Shown: positions 1 to 11,574 of the stretch, one piece after another | How the letters are laid out: every line of letters begins with the position of its first letter | How positions within the stretch are numbered: position 1 is the first letter of the stretch | Source: Rhodocollybia butyracea | Lineage: Eukaryota; Basidiomycota; Agaricomycetes; Agaricales; Omphalotaceae | Length of the DNA stretch: 64,000 nucleotides | Assembly: GCA_015501585.1 (NCBI GenBank) | Contig: JADNRY010000039.1 | Location: forward strand, 124,001 to 188,000 | Direction of reading: 5' to 3' | Program-made: the position numbers and the translations under genes | The notes under the pieces: model-generated | Databases searched by the model: none | What the model was told of the DNA's origin: nothing | The model's input: only the letters and a program-made list of their open reading frames with translations

Positions 1-1
1 G

Positions 2-238
2 TCTTCGTCGCCTCTCCATAAGACGTCCAAGTCGAATTCTCGTAGGAACGACATGGGAGAGGAGAAAAAGGATTGGATATGGCTTGGAGATCACGGGCCG
101 TTGTTTAGCGGTGAGAGTGAGGCAAAATGGATACTGGGGAAGCTTTGCGAGAGGTTAGAGCAGGTGTTGATGGAGGAGGCTGAGAAACGCGGTAATCATG
201 ATGGAGGTAGAACATCGAGCTCGGGGTTGTTGGACTAG
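2..238 (+). CDS. C-terminal end of a gene entering from the left
   Basis: The reading frame is open from base 2 to the TAG at 236-238, so this is the last exon (at least 78 codons) of a gene that starts outside the window. The visible peptide is hydrophilic, with a serine/lysine/arginine-rich stretch followed by an acidic helical segment (residues such as EAKWILGKLCERLEQVLMEEAEKR), and ends in GLLD. I see no domain I can name. The methionine at 53 is internal to the open frame, so it is not taken as the start. Confidence 0.45.
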   Translation, partial: SSSPLHKTSKSNSRRNDMGEEKKDWIWLGDHGPLFSGESEAKWILGKLCERLEQVLMEEAEKRGNHDGGRTSSSGLLD

Positions 239-239
239 G

Positions 240-781
240 TATCTTAGCTACGTCTTTACGTGGAAAGCGATTTAGATATTCTACAGTGGGCGATCTTTAA
301 CAGTATAATACTATCCGAGTAGTCAGGGGAAAAACGGACACATGTTTCGTGAAACCTGGATTGCATGCAGCATGAAATTCACTGGAAAAAAAGTGTTCAT
401 TGGACAAGGTGCTAGATTGCAGAGGGTCTGAAAGGCTGTCGTTCAGTCCCGACAGAACACTAATGAAAGGATGCACGCGTTGACAGGACCACATTATATT
501 CTAGAGGCGAAGCTAGGCTTCAGGCAACAGGAGAACACGCGATGGTAGTAGTCGTTATACGAGGTTATCTGGGATGGTGGTCTAATGTACGAATCGAAGT
601 ATATACGGACAGTGGCAGTGCGAGAGCACGTGTGAGTATGCGCCATACTTACAGTCCTACAGATAATTGAGTTCATTATATACATACTTACTTATATACC
701 GCACTCTGTCGGAGGCAGGGATACAACCACCATTCCGCAGCTCTCCACTTTTTAGCTTCACTGAGCTATCAACCATTTCGA
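240..781. other. Intergenic, no gene seen
   Basis: About 540 bp between the end of the plus-strand gene and the decayed tail of the first F-box-like gene. Short open frames here have no recognisable content. The two neighbouring genes converge here, so it should hold both 3' ends; no clear terminator signal was identified. Confidence 0.4.
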
Positions 782-921
782 TTAAGACGACCCATACTCT
801 CTAAACTCGTCCATCCGAAACTCCATTCGATCGCAAACCTGCGCTTCAATAAAACCTCCTTGTGCATCCGATGCGTCTGCCCTTGATCTAACAAAGTACG
901 CCACCGCAGCAAGGAACGGCT

Positions 922-2649
922 TCAGACCCCAGGCTCAGTCGACCATTCACTCGATGATCGGCCAAGTAACCGTATTTGTACTGTTTCGAGGACAGGATTG
1001 TGCAGCATAGTATGAAGCGCTTCGATACTCTCTTTGTGTAGGTTGTATAAGGGATGCGAGGGGTCTCTGATTGTGCTGTTCCGTTCTGGATCTGATCCCT
1101 CGGAATATGGAACATCCCGAACGCATACGGAAATTTTGAAATGACGAAGGTGTCGAAGCTTCGTTGCGATGATGGCGTATACTTTTCGTAGCGTCTAATA
1201 TATAATAATAATGTTCAGTAAAAAATAAAATGAAAATAAAAAAACAACTCACAATAAACATATATTCCGCGTGGACCTCCAGTGCGCACTGAAAATGCGT
1301 CAAGGCAGGACAAGCGAGCGCAATACTCCTCAAAAGCTCCATATCCAGCCCTACCCGCTCTCCTCGTCCAACAAATCTAAAATCGTGTATAAACAACCTC
1401 CTCAATGTCTTCGTATTCTGCAACGCAAGCACTAACCGCTCACTCCCTACCGCAGACGTCGATTTCTCCTCCACCGTCAGCTCGATCGTCTCCACGGGGC
1501 GCTCGCCATCCGCACACAGTATAGCACAGTCGTTCGCCGAGCCCACTAGGTGCACCAGGTTCGGCAGGATGCTCTCCGTGCAGCTCGAGGTGGTTACCGC
1601 AGGAGGGGAGATACTCCCAAATTGGACAAACTCAAATTCTGTGATCTGGGGGTGGTGTGTTAAAAACGGGACGCAATTTTCCAGGATCACGAGGGATTCC
1701 TCGTAGTCGGTTAGGCAGAGGGTTTTCAGACGGGGGAGTATAAATGTAGGGTCGTTGAGGACAGCCTGGATTGGGCAAGCAGGGGAATTTTTTGTTGCTT
1801 TTAGTGGGAGCCAGGATGTGGGGCTGCTGAAACGAAGTTGTTCGAGATTGGGACAGTTTGACTGGGTCTTGCGGAGGATTTTAGCAAGGACGAAAGGGTC
1901 GGCTGAGAATTAAAGTATGTAAGAGTTGGAGGATAGATCAACAAAGGGCATGGGACTCACGGGAACCGTGATCGAGGAAGTCGAGGTCCAGATATGTCAG
2001 AGACGGGCTCAATAACGATTCCTATTATAGATGAGAGCGTGATATAATAGGAAGTAAAGGGGAAGCCTACAATAATAGCCATAGTCTTCCTTAAATTCGT
2101 ATTCAGGACAGGAAATCCCAATGAAAGATCAGTGAGTGAAAATATCGCAGGGTCAACGTTGCCAAAAACTTGAGGTAAAGAAAAAGCCTTGCAGTGGTAC
2201 TTGAGCGAGTCTACACTGGTGTGGGGTGCGTAGAACATGATATTGCTGACTGCAGCAGTGAGGAGTTTCTGAAGCATATTGGGATCAAGGGATTTCTTCT
2301 TCTGTTGCTTCTTCTTCCGCTTCGACTTGATGCCATTTCGCTGGAATGGCCCACCTCCAAGAATGTACGTATATTCTTCATCGTAGATCAAGTCAAAATC
2401 TATGCTTTTGACGTAGGATGCAGGATGAGGACCAGTCAGCGGAAGCCGAGCTTTTTCCGCTAACCCAAGCGTGAATAGAGCAGCGCTCGTGATTTCTGCA
2501 TAGAGAGAATAGTTGAACGCGGCGTAACAGTGTTTGGAGACGAGAGTTAGGGCCCAAAGATCCCTGCGTAATGGTGTTTCTTCGGTTATGAGACGACATA
2601 TTTCGAAAGGCAGCGCTTCAAATCCAGCCTTGAAAAAAGTTGGGTCCAT
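922..2649 (-). CDS. F-box-like protein, tandem copy A (shortened C-terminus)
   Basis: Predicted exons are 2649-2071, 2021-1961, 1902-1253 and 1194-922. All borders are GT..AG and phases are consistent, giving 520 residues. The N-terminus (about residues 13-50, FEALPFEICRLITEE then WALTLVSKHCYAAF) matches an F-box-like motif. The rest looks like a solenoid with repeated LxxLxL patterns, as in basidiomycete F-box/LRR proteins that choose substrates for SCF ubiquitin ligases; that role is family inference. The start matches the MDP start of copy B. Compared with copy B the last exon shifts frame near 930 and stops at 922. A conserved tail (residues like FVRSRAD and MDEFREYGSS) remains out of frame down to about 782. 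It could be a functional shortened allele or an early pseudogene. Confidence 0.7.
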
Positions 2650-2963
2650 CGAACTATGATATGAGGTTGGCTATGATCCAGGAAAGATGTCCTGGATGAT
2701 AATTTTTGGAAAGTGGCGTGCGCTAAAAGTTGGCATGCACTAGCACTAGCGCTCACATTTTATAATAGGGTGGGGTTTTAAGACACGCTTTTTACGGTTA
2801 TCTCTTGTGTCTTTTTACATTCATTTTACAAAAAAGATATCTTGAAACGACTAAAAAGTCATAAAAAGGGCACTGCAAAACCCCCTCCTGCAGCTTCGGC
2901 TGAAAAGCACTCGTCGTGCTAAATCATACAGATAATCAAGTTCATACGCATCGTCCATCTCGA

Positions 2964-4807
2964 TCAATCGACCCCACACTCGCTAAACTCACTCATCTGA
3001 AACTCCGGTCGATCCCGATACCGTGCTTTAACAAATGTTCGTTGTGTATCTGACCTAACAAGATACAACATCGCAACAAAAGGAGGCTTCTGAGCTTCAG
3101 GTCTAAGCCCAGGTGACCTTCCAAGTAGCCCAATTTGCACTGTTTCGAGGACAGGATGGTTCGGCATAACAGCACAGAGCGCCTTGCTATTTGCTTTGTA
3201 TATGGGATGTGCAAGGTCTTCTATGTCGACATTTTCTGATTCCTCGGTACCCCGAACGCAGATGGAAATTTTGAAATGGTTAAGGCGGAGAAGGTTCGAT
3301 GCGATGATGTTATATACTATTTCTAGGTCCTAATAAGCACGATGCTCAGTACAGCAAAGGTGAGAAGCATCTCCGACTCAAAACACTTACAGTTTCAGCT
3401 TCTTCTTCTTCTTCTTGAACCTCCACCGTGCACTGAAAATGCGTCAAACCAGGACAAGCCAAAGTGATACGCCTCAAAAGCTGCCTATCAACCCCAACCG
3501 ACTTCCCTCCATGAACAAATCTCAAATCATGTATAAATAACCTCTTCAGCGTCTTCGTGTTCCCCAACGCAATCACTAACGGCTCATTCTCCACCGCAGA
3601 CGCAAACTTCTCGTCTATCGTCAGCTTGATCGTCTCCAGAGGGCGCGCGCCAGCTGCGCACAGCGCTACGCAGTCATTCACCGAGCCATCTAGGTGCACC
3701 AGGTTCGGTAGGATGCTCTCCGTGCACCTGGAGGCCCCCACCGCAGGGGAGGCAACACTAAACTGGCAAAACTCAAATTCTGTGATATGGGGGTGGCGCG
3801 TTAAGAACGGGGCGCACTCTTCGAGGATCACGAGCGACTCTTCGTAATCGGTTAACAAGAGGAATTTCAGACGGGGCAGCATAAATGAGGGGTCGTTGAG
3901 AACAGCCTGGATCGGGCGAGCAGGGGACTTTGCCTTTGATGAGATCCACGATCTGGGGCTGTCGAAATGTAGTTGTTCAAGATTGGGACAGTTTGTTCGG
4001 GTTTTGAGGAGGATTTTAGCAAGGACAAAGGGGTCGGCTGTGGGGCGAAATAAAAAGGTAGAAGAGTTAAAACGATGACAATAGAGAAGAGAGGGCACGG
4101 GACTCACGAGAGTCGTGTTCGGAGAAGTTTAAGCTAAGACTTGTCAGCGACGGGCTCAATAACGATTCCTAAAATAAGCATGTGATGACTTGATGCGTTA
4201 GAGAGGAAAAGGAGCATACAACGATAGACATAGTCTTTCTCAAATTCGTATTCAGAACCGGAAAACCCAAGGAAAGATCAGCGAGTGAAAAAACCGCCGG
4301 GTTGACGTTTCCGAAGGCTTGCGGTAAGGAAAGAGCCTTGGAATGGTAGTTGAGCGTTTTTACACTGGCGTGGGGCGCGTAGAACATAATATTGCTGACT
4401 GCAGCAGTGAAAAGTTTCTGAAGCATATTGGGATCAGAGGATTTCTTCTTCTGTTGCTGCTTCTTCTGCTTCGACTTTTTCGACTTTATGTCATTTCGCT
4501 GGAACGGCCCGCCTTCAAGAATGTAGGTATATTCCTCATTGTACATCAAGTCAAAATCCATGGATTTGACGTAGGATGCAGGATGCGGACCAGTCAGCGG
4601 AAGCCGAGCTTTTTCCGTTAACCCAAGCGTGAATAGAGCAGCGCTCGTGACTTCATCATAGAGAGAATAGTTGAACGCCGCGTAACAGTGTTTGGATACG
4701 AGAGTTAGGGCCAAAAGGTCACTGCGTAATAGTCCTTCTTTGATTATGAGACGACAGAGTTCAAAAGGCAGCGCTTCAAATCCAGCCTTGAAAAAACTTG
4801 GGTCCAT
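2964..4807 (-). CDS. F-box-like protein, tandem copy B (best preserved)
   Basis: Predicted exons are 4807-4220, 4168-4108, 4037-3391 and 3329-2964, phases 0, 1 and 0, total 553 residues with no internal stop. The F-box-like segment is near residues 9-50 (FEALPFELCRLIIKE, then LALTLVSKHCYAAFNYSLY). A lysine/glutamine-rich stretch sits near residues 105-120. The exon-3 region contains leucine-rich segments (CPNLEQLHF, ILPNLVHLDG, LKRLFIHDLRF) typical of an LRR-like solenoid. An upstream in-frame ATG at 4843 would add 12 residues, but all three tandem copies align from the MD start used here. Expected role: substrate adaptor of an SCF complex (inference). Copies A and C lie head-to-tail on both sides, indicating local duplication. 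Confidence 0.8.
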
Positions 4808-4859
4808 TGAGCTATGAGATTGGCTATGATCGATATAATCCACGAAAGATAAAACAATA

Positions 4860-5390
4860 CCTCATAAGTGCCTTGAGATTACAGTAGAGTTCAAAATTTT
4901 GGCGTGGGCGCTAATTATAAAATTGGCACTAGCGCTTACTCGTCTAGCCAGCACGATCCATACGGGTGTGTGTATATAGACGTGACCCTCATAGTCAATG
5001 CGGTCAGAACGACTCAGAGGTAGTCTTACTACTACTCAACAACACATGCACTACAGGCCGTCTTGATGCTCTCTCATGAGTCATGAGTTTGTTACAAACT
5101 ACTTGAAGTTGTTGGGAGCAGCTCGAAAGATTCCCTGTAAGGATTGCTAAGCCCAGTACCAGGAGTAAGTATAGACTGACTACTGAGTGTATGTTAGAAG
5201 GCTTATCAAGCTATTCAGAGGCCGCTAGATAGAAAGATAATTGACTCTGTTATTCCGAGAGATCGTATATGTTTATTATATATGTACACCACTCTGAGGG
5301 CAGGGAGACCAATGAATCAACGCAGCGGGTTCTACACCACCGATCCGTAGCTTTCCTTTAACTCTCCCAAACTCTCTTAACTCTTCCCAC
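4860..5390. other. Intergenic between F-box-like copies B and C
   Basis: Contains the presumed promoter of copy B (just right of 4807) and the decayed 3' flank of copy C. I see no coding signal. The flank is partly similar to the 5' flank of copy A near 2700-2800 (shared GGCACTAGCGCT-type words), as expected from tandem duplication. Confidence 0.4.
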
Positions 5391-5450
5391 TTCCCACTTC
5401 CCACCTTGCTTCGCCCAACCACCCATCCAATCACGCATGGACCATCTCGA

Positions 5451-7264
5451 TCAATCGGACCCACACTCTCTAAACTCATCCATCTGAAATTCCGGCCGAT
5501 CCTAGTCCTGTGCTTTAACAAACGTTCCTTCTGACTCTCTAACAAGATACAACACCGCAGCAAAAGGGGGCTTCTGACCTTCAGGCCTGGGCCCAGGAGC
5601 CCTTCCAAGGAATCGTATTTGCACTGTTTCGAGGACAGGATGGCCCAGCATAACATATACGAGCGCCCGGTAATTTTCTCTATAGATGGGATGGTCTTCT
5701 AGGTTGATGTATTCTGAGCCTTCGGTACCCCGAACGCAAATGGAGATTTTGAAATGGTTGAGGTAGAGAAGGTTCGACGTGATGATGGTATGTACTTTTT
5801 GTAGATCCTAATAAGCAAGATGCTCAGTACAGCAAAGGTAAGGGGCATCTCCGATTCAAAACACTCACAGCTTCAGCCCTATCCTCTTGAACCTCGACCG
5901 CGCACTGAAAATGCGTCAAACCAGGACAAGCCAAAGTGATTCTCCTCAAAAGCTTCCTATCAACCCCTACCGACTCCTCCCCTTTAATAAACCTGAGGTC
6001 ATGGATAAACAACCTCCTCAGTGTCTTTGTATTCCCCAACGCATGCACCAAGGCTTCACTCCCCACCCCAGACGTAGACATCTCCTCCAGCGTCAGCTCG
6101 ATCGTTTCCACAGGCCGAGTACCACTTGCGCATAACGTTACACAGTCATTCAAGGAACCCTGTAGCAGTACCAGATTCGGGAGGATGCTCTCTGCGCACC
6201 TGGAGACCCCTACCGCAGGAGGAGAGCTACCCCCTACTTAATAAATTCGAATTCGGTGATGTGGGAGTGGCGCGTTAGAAATGAGACGTAATCTTCGAGG
6301 ATCACGGGGGAATCCTCATACTCAGTTAGGGAAAGGGATTTCAAATGGGGGAGTATAAATGTTGGGTCATTGGGGACAGCCTGGATCGGGTAAGCGGGGG
6401 ACTTTTTTGTTGTTTTTAGTGAAAGCCGGGACGTGGGACTGCCTAAACAGAGTTGTTTGAGATTAGGACAGTTTGATTGGGTTTTGCGGAGAATTTTAGC
6501 GAGGACCAAGGGGTCGACTGTGAATTGAAAGTATGTAAGAGCTAGAGAGTTAGATGAACAGAGGGCACGGGACTCACGAGAACCGTGTTCGAAAAAGTCG
6601 AGGTCCAGATATGTCAAAGACGGGCTCAATAACGATTCCTATTATAGATTAGAACGTGATATAATGCGAAGTAAAGGGGAAGCCTACAATATATTAATAA
6701 TAGCCATAGTCTTCCTCAAATTTGTGTTCGGAACCGGAAATCCCAAGGAAAGATCAGCGAGCAAAAATACCGCAAGGTTGATGTTTCCAAAAACTTGAGG
6801 TAAGGAAAGAGCCTTGCAATTGTACTAGAGCGAGTTTACACTGGCGTGGCGTGGGGCGCGTAGAACATGATATTGCTGACTGCAGCAGCGAGAAGTTTCT
6901 GAAGCGCATTGGGATCAAGGGATTTCTTCTCCCGTTTCGACGTTCTGCCATTTCGCTGGCCCAACGACCCACCTCCAAGAATGTACGTATGTTCTTCATC
7001 GTACATCAAGTTGAAATCCATGGATTTGACGTAGGATGCAGGATGAGGACCAGTCAGCGGAATCCGCTCTTTTTCGGTCAACCCAAGCGTGAATAGAGCA
7101 GCGCTCGTGATTTCTGCATAGAGAGAATAGTTGAACGCCGCGTAACAGTGTTTGGAGACGAGAGTTAGGGCCCAAAGATCACTGCGAAATGGTATTTCAT
7201 TGGTTATGAGACGACAGATTTCGAAAGGCAGTGCTTCAAATCCAGTCTTGAAGATTGTGTCCAT
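5451..7264 (-). pseudogene. F-box-like protein, tandem copy C (pseudogene)
   Basis: Colinear with copies A and B over all four exons, but disrupted. Exon 1 contains a 5-bp tandem duplication near 6846-6855 (GTGGC repeated on the plus strand; copy B has one), which shifts the frame and gives a stop within three codons. The exon 1 border near 6690 carries extra bases. Exon 3 shifts frame and meets TAG near 6235. The last exon has an in-frame TAG about 15 codons before the family's usual end. F-box-like residues at the N-terminus (FEALPFEICRLITNE) are intact. At least three independent lesions make a functional product unlikely. Confidence 0.85.
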
Positions 7265-7599
7265 TGGATATGAACAATACCTCAAGGGCGCTTATGCTTG
7301 AGATTCGAGGAATTGTGGCGTGCGCGCTAAAGTTTAATACTAGCTCACTCATAAAGACGTCAGAACTTGAAGTAGTCTTACTGAACACCCGTACTACAGG
7401 CCTTCTTGATGCTCTCTCAGAATTCAGTCCAGTACCTCGGATGTAAACTGAGGATTGAACTGAATTTGATTTCTGTTACAAGGACATACAGAGTCCATCG
7501 GAGGCCCATGAGGTCTTTGCAGACCATATGCCCAAGGCAAGTATAACTAACATAAATAAGTGGAACTTCCAACAGAGTCCAACACGTTAACCGTCTTTA

Positions 7600-9126
7600 C
7601 GCATATCCGGGATTCAAGGCTATCACCTCAGTCATAATCTCGATATTGGCTTGCTTACGATGTGACAATTTCAAACCATGGCCCATATGCCTCTATCACC
7701 TCACTCGGCTCGGCAGCTACAATCTCAATGTTTAACTCAGTCCTGGGATCATATAGTTCGTCAGCTATGATTTCACTCAGTATAACACACTGGCTTGCTT
7801 ACCCATGGATTCCATTGGGTGCCTAAGATCATACAAGTCAGTTTCGTGGCTTTCTCTCAATATCCGAGTCGGCTTGAGCTTACCATCATCTGAACCTGGG
7901 TATCCTGGGCCACCCATATAAGTATCTCCGGAGTGAAGATACATATCGTCCGGGATGGCTGTTGTCACCTCAATGGTCAGCCCAGCACACTCGACTCTGT
8001 TAGCCTGCTTACCACTGTTTTGTTCCGCCGAAATGGGGGATGCATACGAGAAGTTGGGCACATGTGAGATGGGGCCCGGCGCATACGAGATGGGGGGCAT
8101 ATGTGAGATGGGGCCCGGCGCATGCGAGATGGGGGGTGCATACGAGATGGGGGGTGCATACGAGATGGGGGGCATATGTGATATGGGGCCCGGCGCATGC
8201 GAGATGGGGGACGAGATGGGGGGCGGGTGAATGGAGGGTACATGATTTGAGACGGGGGGCATATGATTCTCTGTGAGTGTATAGTTGATTTCAAGCCGGG
8301 TAAGGCTTATGGGAGGCTTGAGTAAGATGGGCATAGCCTGGCTACCAGCTTGTTCCGCTGGGATGGGGAGTACATCATTCTCTGGGAGTGTATAGTTGAT
8401 CTTAGCTTGGGTAAGGCGCATGGGGGGCTCGCGTAAGGCGGGCAGAGCCTGGCTACCAGTTTGTTCTGCTGGGACGGGGAGCACATCGTTCTGTGAGAGT
8501 GTATAGTTGATGTTAACATTGGTAAGGCGTATGGGGGGTTTGCGTAAGAGTTTATCATTGGCAGTTTGTTGTGCTGGGACGGGGTTAAGGCGTATGGGGG
8601 GCGTGAGTAAGGGGACCGAGTGTATGGTGGGTTCGTGTATGGGGGGCGAGGGTGGGGGCTCGTGTATGGGGGGTGGGGACACGTGTACGGGGGGTGAAGA
8701 CTCGTGTACAGGGGGGCGCTCGTGTATGGGGGGTGGGGACTCGTGTATGGGTGGCTCTTGCACATGCGACACGGGGTGCGCCTGTACGGGGGGCACGGGT
8801 AAGGGGGGCGCCTGCATGGAGGGCGGGTATATGGATGGCGGGTATACGGGGAGCGCATATGAGATGGGGGGCGCATGTGAGGGGGGTCCTTGATTCTCTG
8901 GGATCGTATACCGCCTCAGTCAGCTCCACGGCTATAATTTCACTTGTGTCGGCTTGCTCACCTTTCGCTTCCTTGTTCCTGTCGGGAACCTGAGTTCCCT
9001 CTTGATCTTGACCCAAAAACGCGAGGAGTTGGTCAATATTTTCTTCTGGCATACCCAGGTCCTTGGCTGTGGAATCATCAATCAGCTCGGCGGCTATAAT
9101 ATTCGCTAGACGTTGGCTCGCTTACC
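7600..9126 (-). repeat. Family of homologous introns at phase-1 exon borders
   Basis: Intron-like segments starting G|GTAAGC or G|GTGAGC occur with donors at about 9125, 8961, 8012, 7883 and 7802. A further unit at 7658 lies beyond the coding end. Most share a start GTAAGCAAGCC, a middle GAAATTATAGCC, a GAGCTGA or GAGGTGA word and an end GATCCCAG. The repetition is of exon-intron units, not only of the coding minisatellite. Confidence 0.6.
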
Positions 9127-9916
9127 TTTCGCTTTCTTGTTGGGCTTCGCTTTCTTGTTGGACCCTTGAGTCTCCGCTGTCTTCTTCCTCTTTGGCTTTG
9201 GCTTTGGACCCGACTGTGCCGGCTTGGGCTTCGGTTTGTGTTCCCATTTCTCAACCTCCAGCTTGATCACGTCGTTCCACTGCTTCAGCCACAGGTTTCT
9301 GTCCAAGGTTTCAAACTCCTTATCACATTTGTCTGCCTGGGCCTTATCTCCCCGATCCAACCGATCTGCATGCCACTTAACAATATGTTGCCCATACCGG
9401 TTGATGCTCTCGCTCTCGACACTGAAGATCGAACTCATGACCCCACGAGCTCCGTTAGCCTTCAACCACCCGAAACACGGATGCTCCTTACAAACGGTCC
9501 ATTCCCGGAGCACAAAACGAACCATTTTCGGTGGCTGATTGCGACTGACGGCAGGCTGTCCCCTTTTCCACCGTTCAGCAGTGTAATGAATCATGTCCCA
9601 GTTTGGGCCGCCCGTTAACTTGAACCTCTCGACAAGCATCCGAGTAACCTCATGTTTTGCGCCAGATGTAACTCCGTCGATATTTGCTTCGAAGCCCTGA
9701 GTAAGGAAAGCTACATGATACTGATAGTCGTAAGTAGTCGTGGATTGTCAAAAGTTGGCTCGTTAAACCTACCTGTGCAGCGGCGACCTTGGGAGAGATA
9801 GGCGCAGTAGGCGCAACAGGGGGAAAATGAGGATAATGGGGAGGGGTGGGCAATCCATGCACTACAAAGATGAACACAGAGAAGAGGATGAGCTTTAGAT
9901 AGATACGTGGGGCCAT
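7737..9916 (-). CDS. Secreted proline-rich repeat protein (divergent member of the CKxxPCxGW family)
   Basis: Predicted exons are 9916-9773, 9696-9126, 9066-8962, 8897-8013, 7925-7884 and 7822-7803, with a stop in a short last exon near 7742-7737. The 3' end is uncertain, because reading through the last introns gives an open frame to a stop at 7777. Residues 1-22 form a signal peptide (hydrophobic LILFSVFIFVV, then HGLPT). Exon 2 has the family motif CKEHPCFGW. It is followed by a lysine/proline-rich basic stretch (KPKPKRKK), then about 290 residues of PPI/HEP/SHAP proline-rich repeats. Expected to be exported and wall-associated or effector-like; function unknown. Introns 2 to 6 are homologous to each other, and exons 3, 4 and 5 are symmetric phase-1 units, suggesting growth by exon duplication. 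Confidence 0.65.
8030..8900 (-). repeat. Coding minisatellite (proline-rich repeats)
   Basis: On the plus strand this is a G-rich array of GAGATGGGGGGC-type and GTGTATGGGGGG-type units of 12-24 bp. Read on the minus strand, inside the large exon of the secreted protein, it gives ISYAPP/ISHAPGP and IHEPPP repeats. A second register of about 110 bp (MRLTQAKINYTL and relatives) is repeated three times around 8280-8560. Long open frames in all other phases here are by-products of the low-complexity repeat. Confidence 0.85.
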
Positions 9917-9965
9917 AAGCCTAGCACTGGGCGCGAGCTGGAAATGGTTTTCGGGGGTTAATTTA

Positions 9966-9981
9966 AACTGAGCCAGCAGTT
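9966..9981. promoter_or_regulatory. Shared upstream motif of the secreted family (copy 1)
   Basis: AACTGAGCCAGCAGTT, an imperfect palindrome (AACTG..CAGTT), lies 50 bp upstream of the start at 9916. The same 16 bases occur upstream of the three other family members. A TATAAA-like word sits further upstream at about 10008-10016. The flanking sequence differs from the other copies, so conservation of the motif is not simply recent duplication. Confidence 0.5.
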
Positions 9982-10589
9982 GGGGAAGAATTTGTCGCTC
10001 GAACTTGTTTTATAAATCCGAACTGTCCGAAATGCCGGAGAACATCAAGTTTTCTCCGATGTTTCAACGAAAAGCGAAACATTTCATAAGGCGACGCCGT
10101 TGGAAAGAAGCACAAGATAACAGAAATTGCTAAGATTGTGCAATGATCACGTCACGGTGAAAGAAGTTGTGCGCCCTCCATCCCCCTTCCTTTTGCAACA
10201 ATACATTGATCGGCAGGAAGCTTCTCTTCCTGGTGCTGTCTCGCTGCTCACAAAACAAAAGCTCGAAACGAATTTATCGCGATGTAAGAGCCAGATTTTG
10301 GGGAAAGAAAAGGAAAGAACGTCTTCATGAGGTACTTTCGAGCGCAAATCAAATTTATGGCGATTGGCACCTATTGGCACACGAGCACAAGTAATTCGTC
10401 AAGAAACAGTGAAATGATGTATCCTGATGTATCCTTCCCCTGTATACTTTGTATCATATGCACAACTGACCATGCTAACAGACAAGGACCTACCGGGACT
10501 CCGCCGTTGCTGGCTGCCATGCTTATCCATGCTTCCTTTCTCGCTTCGACTTATCCCCATTTCCATTTCGTCTGCGCTGAAACGGCTCA

Positions 10590-11560
10590 CTCCCCAAGAA
10601 TAGACATACTTATAATATATACTCCTCGCAGCACTCGTTATCTCTGCATAGAGAGAATAAGTAGAATAGTTGAACGCCGCGAAATGATGCACATTGATGA
10701 ATTGTCATGATCTAATGACCCGATACCGGGAGAAGACCTGAAAAGACGCATTCATCAGGTAGGCTGGACCAGCACAGACCAGCACCGATAAGCAAAGGGG
10801 CTCGAGGTAAGGGGGCGTACCAAAGGGCGTACGGTGGAACCAGCCGTTCTCCGATATTTCAAACGTCGAAGTCGCAATACATCAGAAATCGTTGGAAGGA
10901 AGGGGGAAGGAAGCAGTGCAACCTTGATGGGCAGTTACGCAAAAAGTTGAAATGTACACCAGAGCTGGACGCCGTTACTGGCCATTTCACCCATCTCGCG
11001 CGCGCTGAAACGGTCCACCGGGCACCCCCCAAGAGTATACTCCTGTATACTCCTCCTCATACATGAAATTGAAATGTATGGATTGTATATAAGATGCAGG
11101 AAGATGCAGGGCCCGTCCGCGGAAGGCTTTCGCGTCAGCCGTATCGTAAATAGAGCACCGCTCGTGATTCCGACGTAGAGAGAACAGCCCCCGCTTTTGG
11201 AGATTTCCGTTATTATAAACATTTGGCTGATTTCAAACTCGAATTCGGATGGCGCGTTCGCAGAGGTATTCCTCGTAGTTAGCGAGAGGGATTTCAGACG
11301 GGGGAGTATTGTGGGATCGTTGAGGACGGCTTGGATTGAGCAAGACGGGAAACGAAGATTCTTGTTTTCATGTATTCATGTGAGAGGCCAGATGTGGGGC
11401 CCAAGTCGAAACGGAGTTGTTTGAGACTGGGATAGTTTGCATATTTAGGTTTTACGGAGGATTTTAGAGAGGCCGAAGGGATCGAAGAGTTGGAGAGTAG
11501 ATAAACAGAGGGCACGGGACTCGGGACATCTGTAAGTTTAGGTCACTAACGATTCCTAAA
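10590..11560 (-). pseudogene. Decayed F-box-like gene relics
   Basis: Minus-strand fragments match parts of the tandem F-box-like genes. Near 10630-10690 a FAAFNYSxYSLYAEITSAA-like piece is seen. At 11030-11190 there is LYVGITSGALFTIRLT followed by a YTLGGxP piece. At 11290-11510 there is NYPSLKQLRF and the IQAVLNDP-like exon 3 region. They are in order but in several frames with internal gaps. No functional product is expected. Confidence 0.6.
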
Positions 11561-11574
11561 GTTCGTCGTCTTCC

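Noticed and set aside
7955..8993. Several long plus-strand ORFs (MGG/RW-rich) opposite the secreted gene
   Set aside because: They are antisense readings of a GC-rich minisatellite. The minus-strand frame has a signal peptide, spliced continuity and family similarity.
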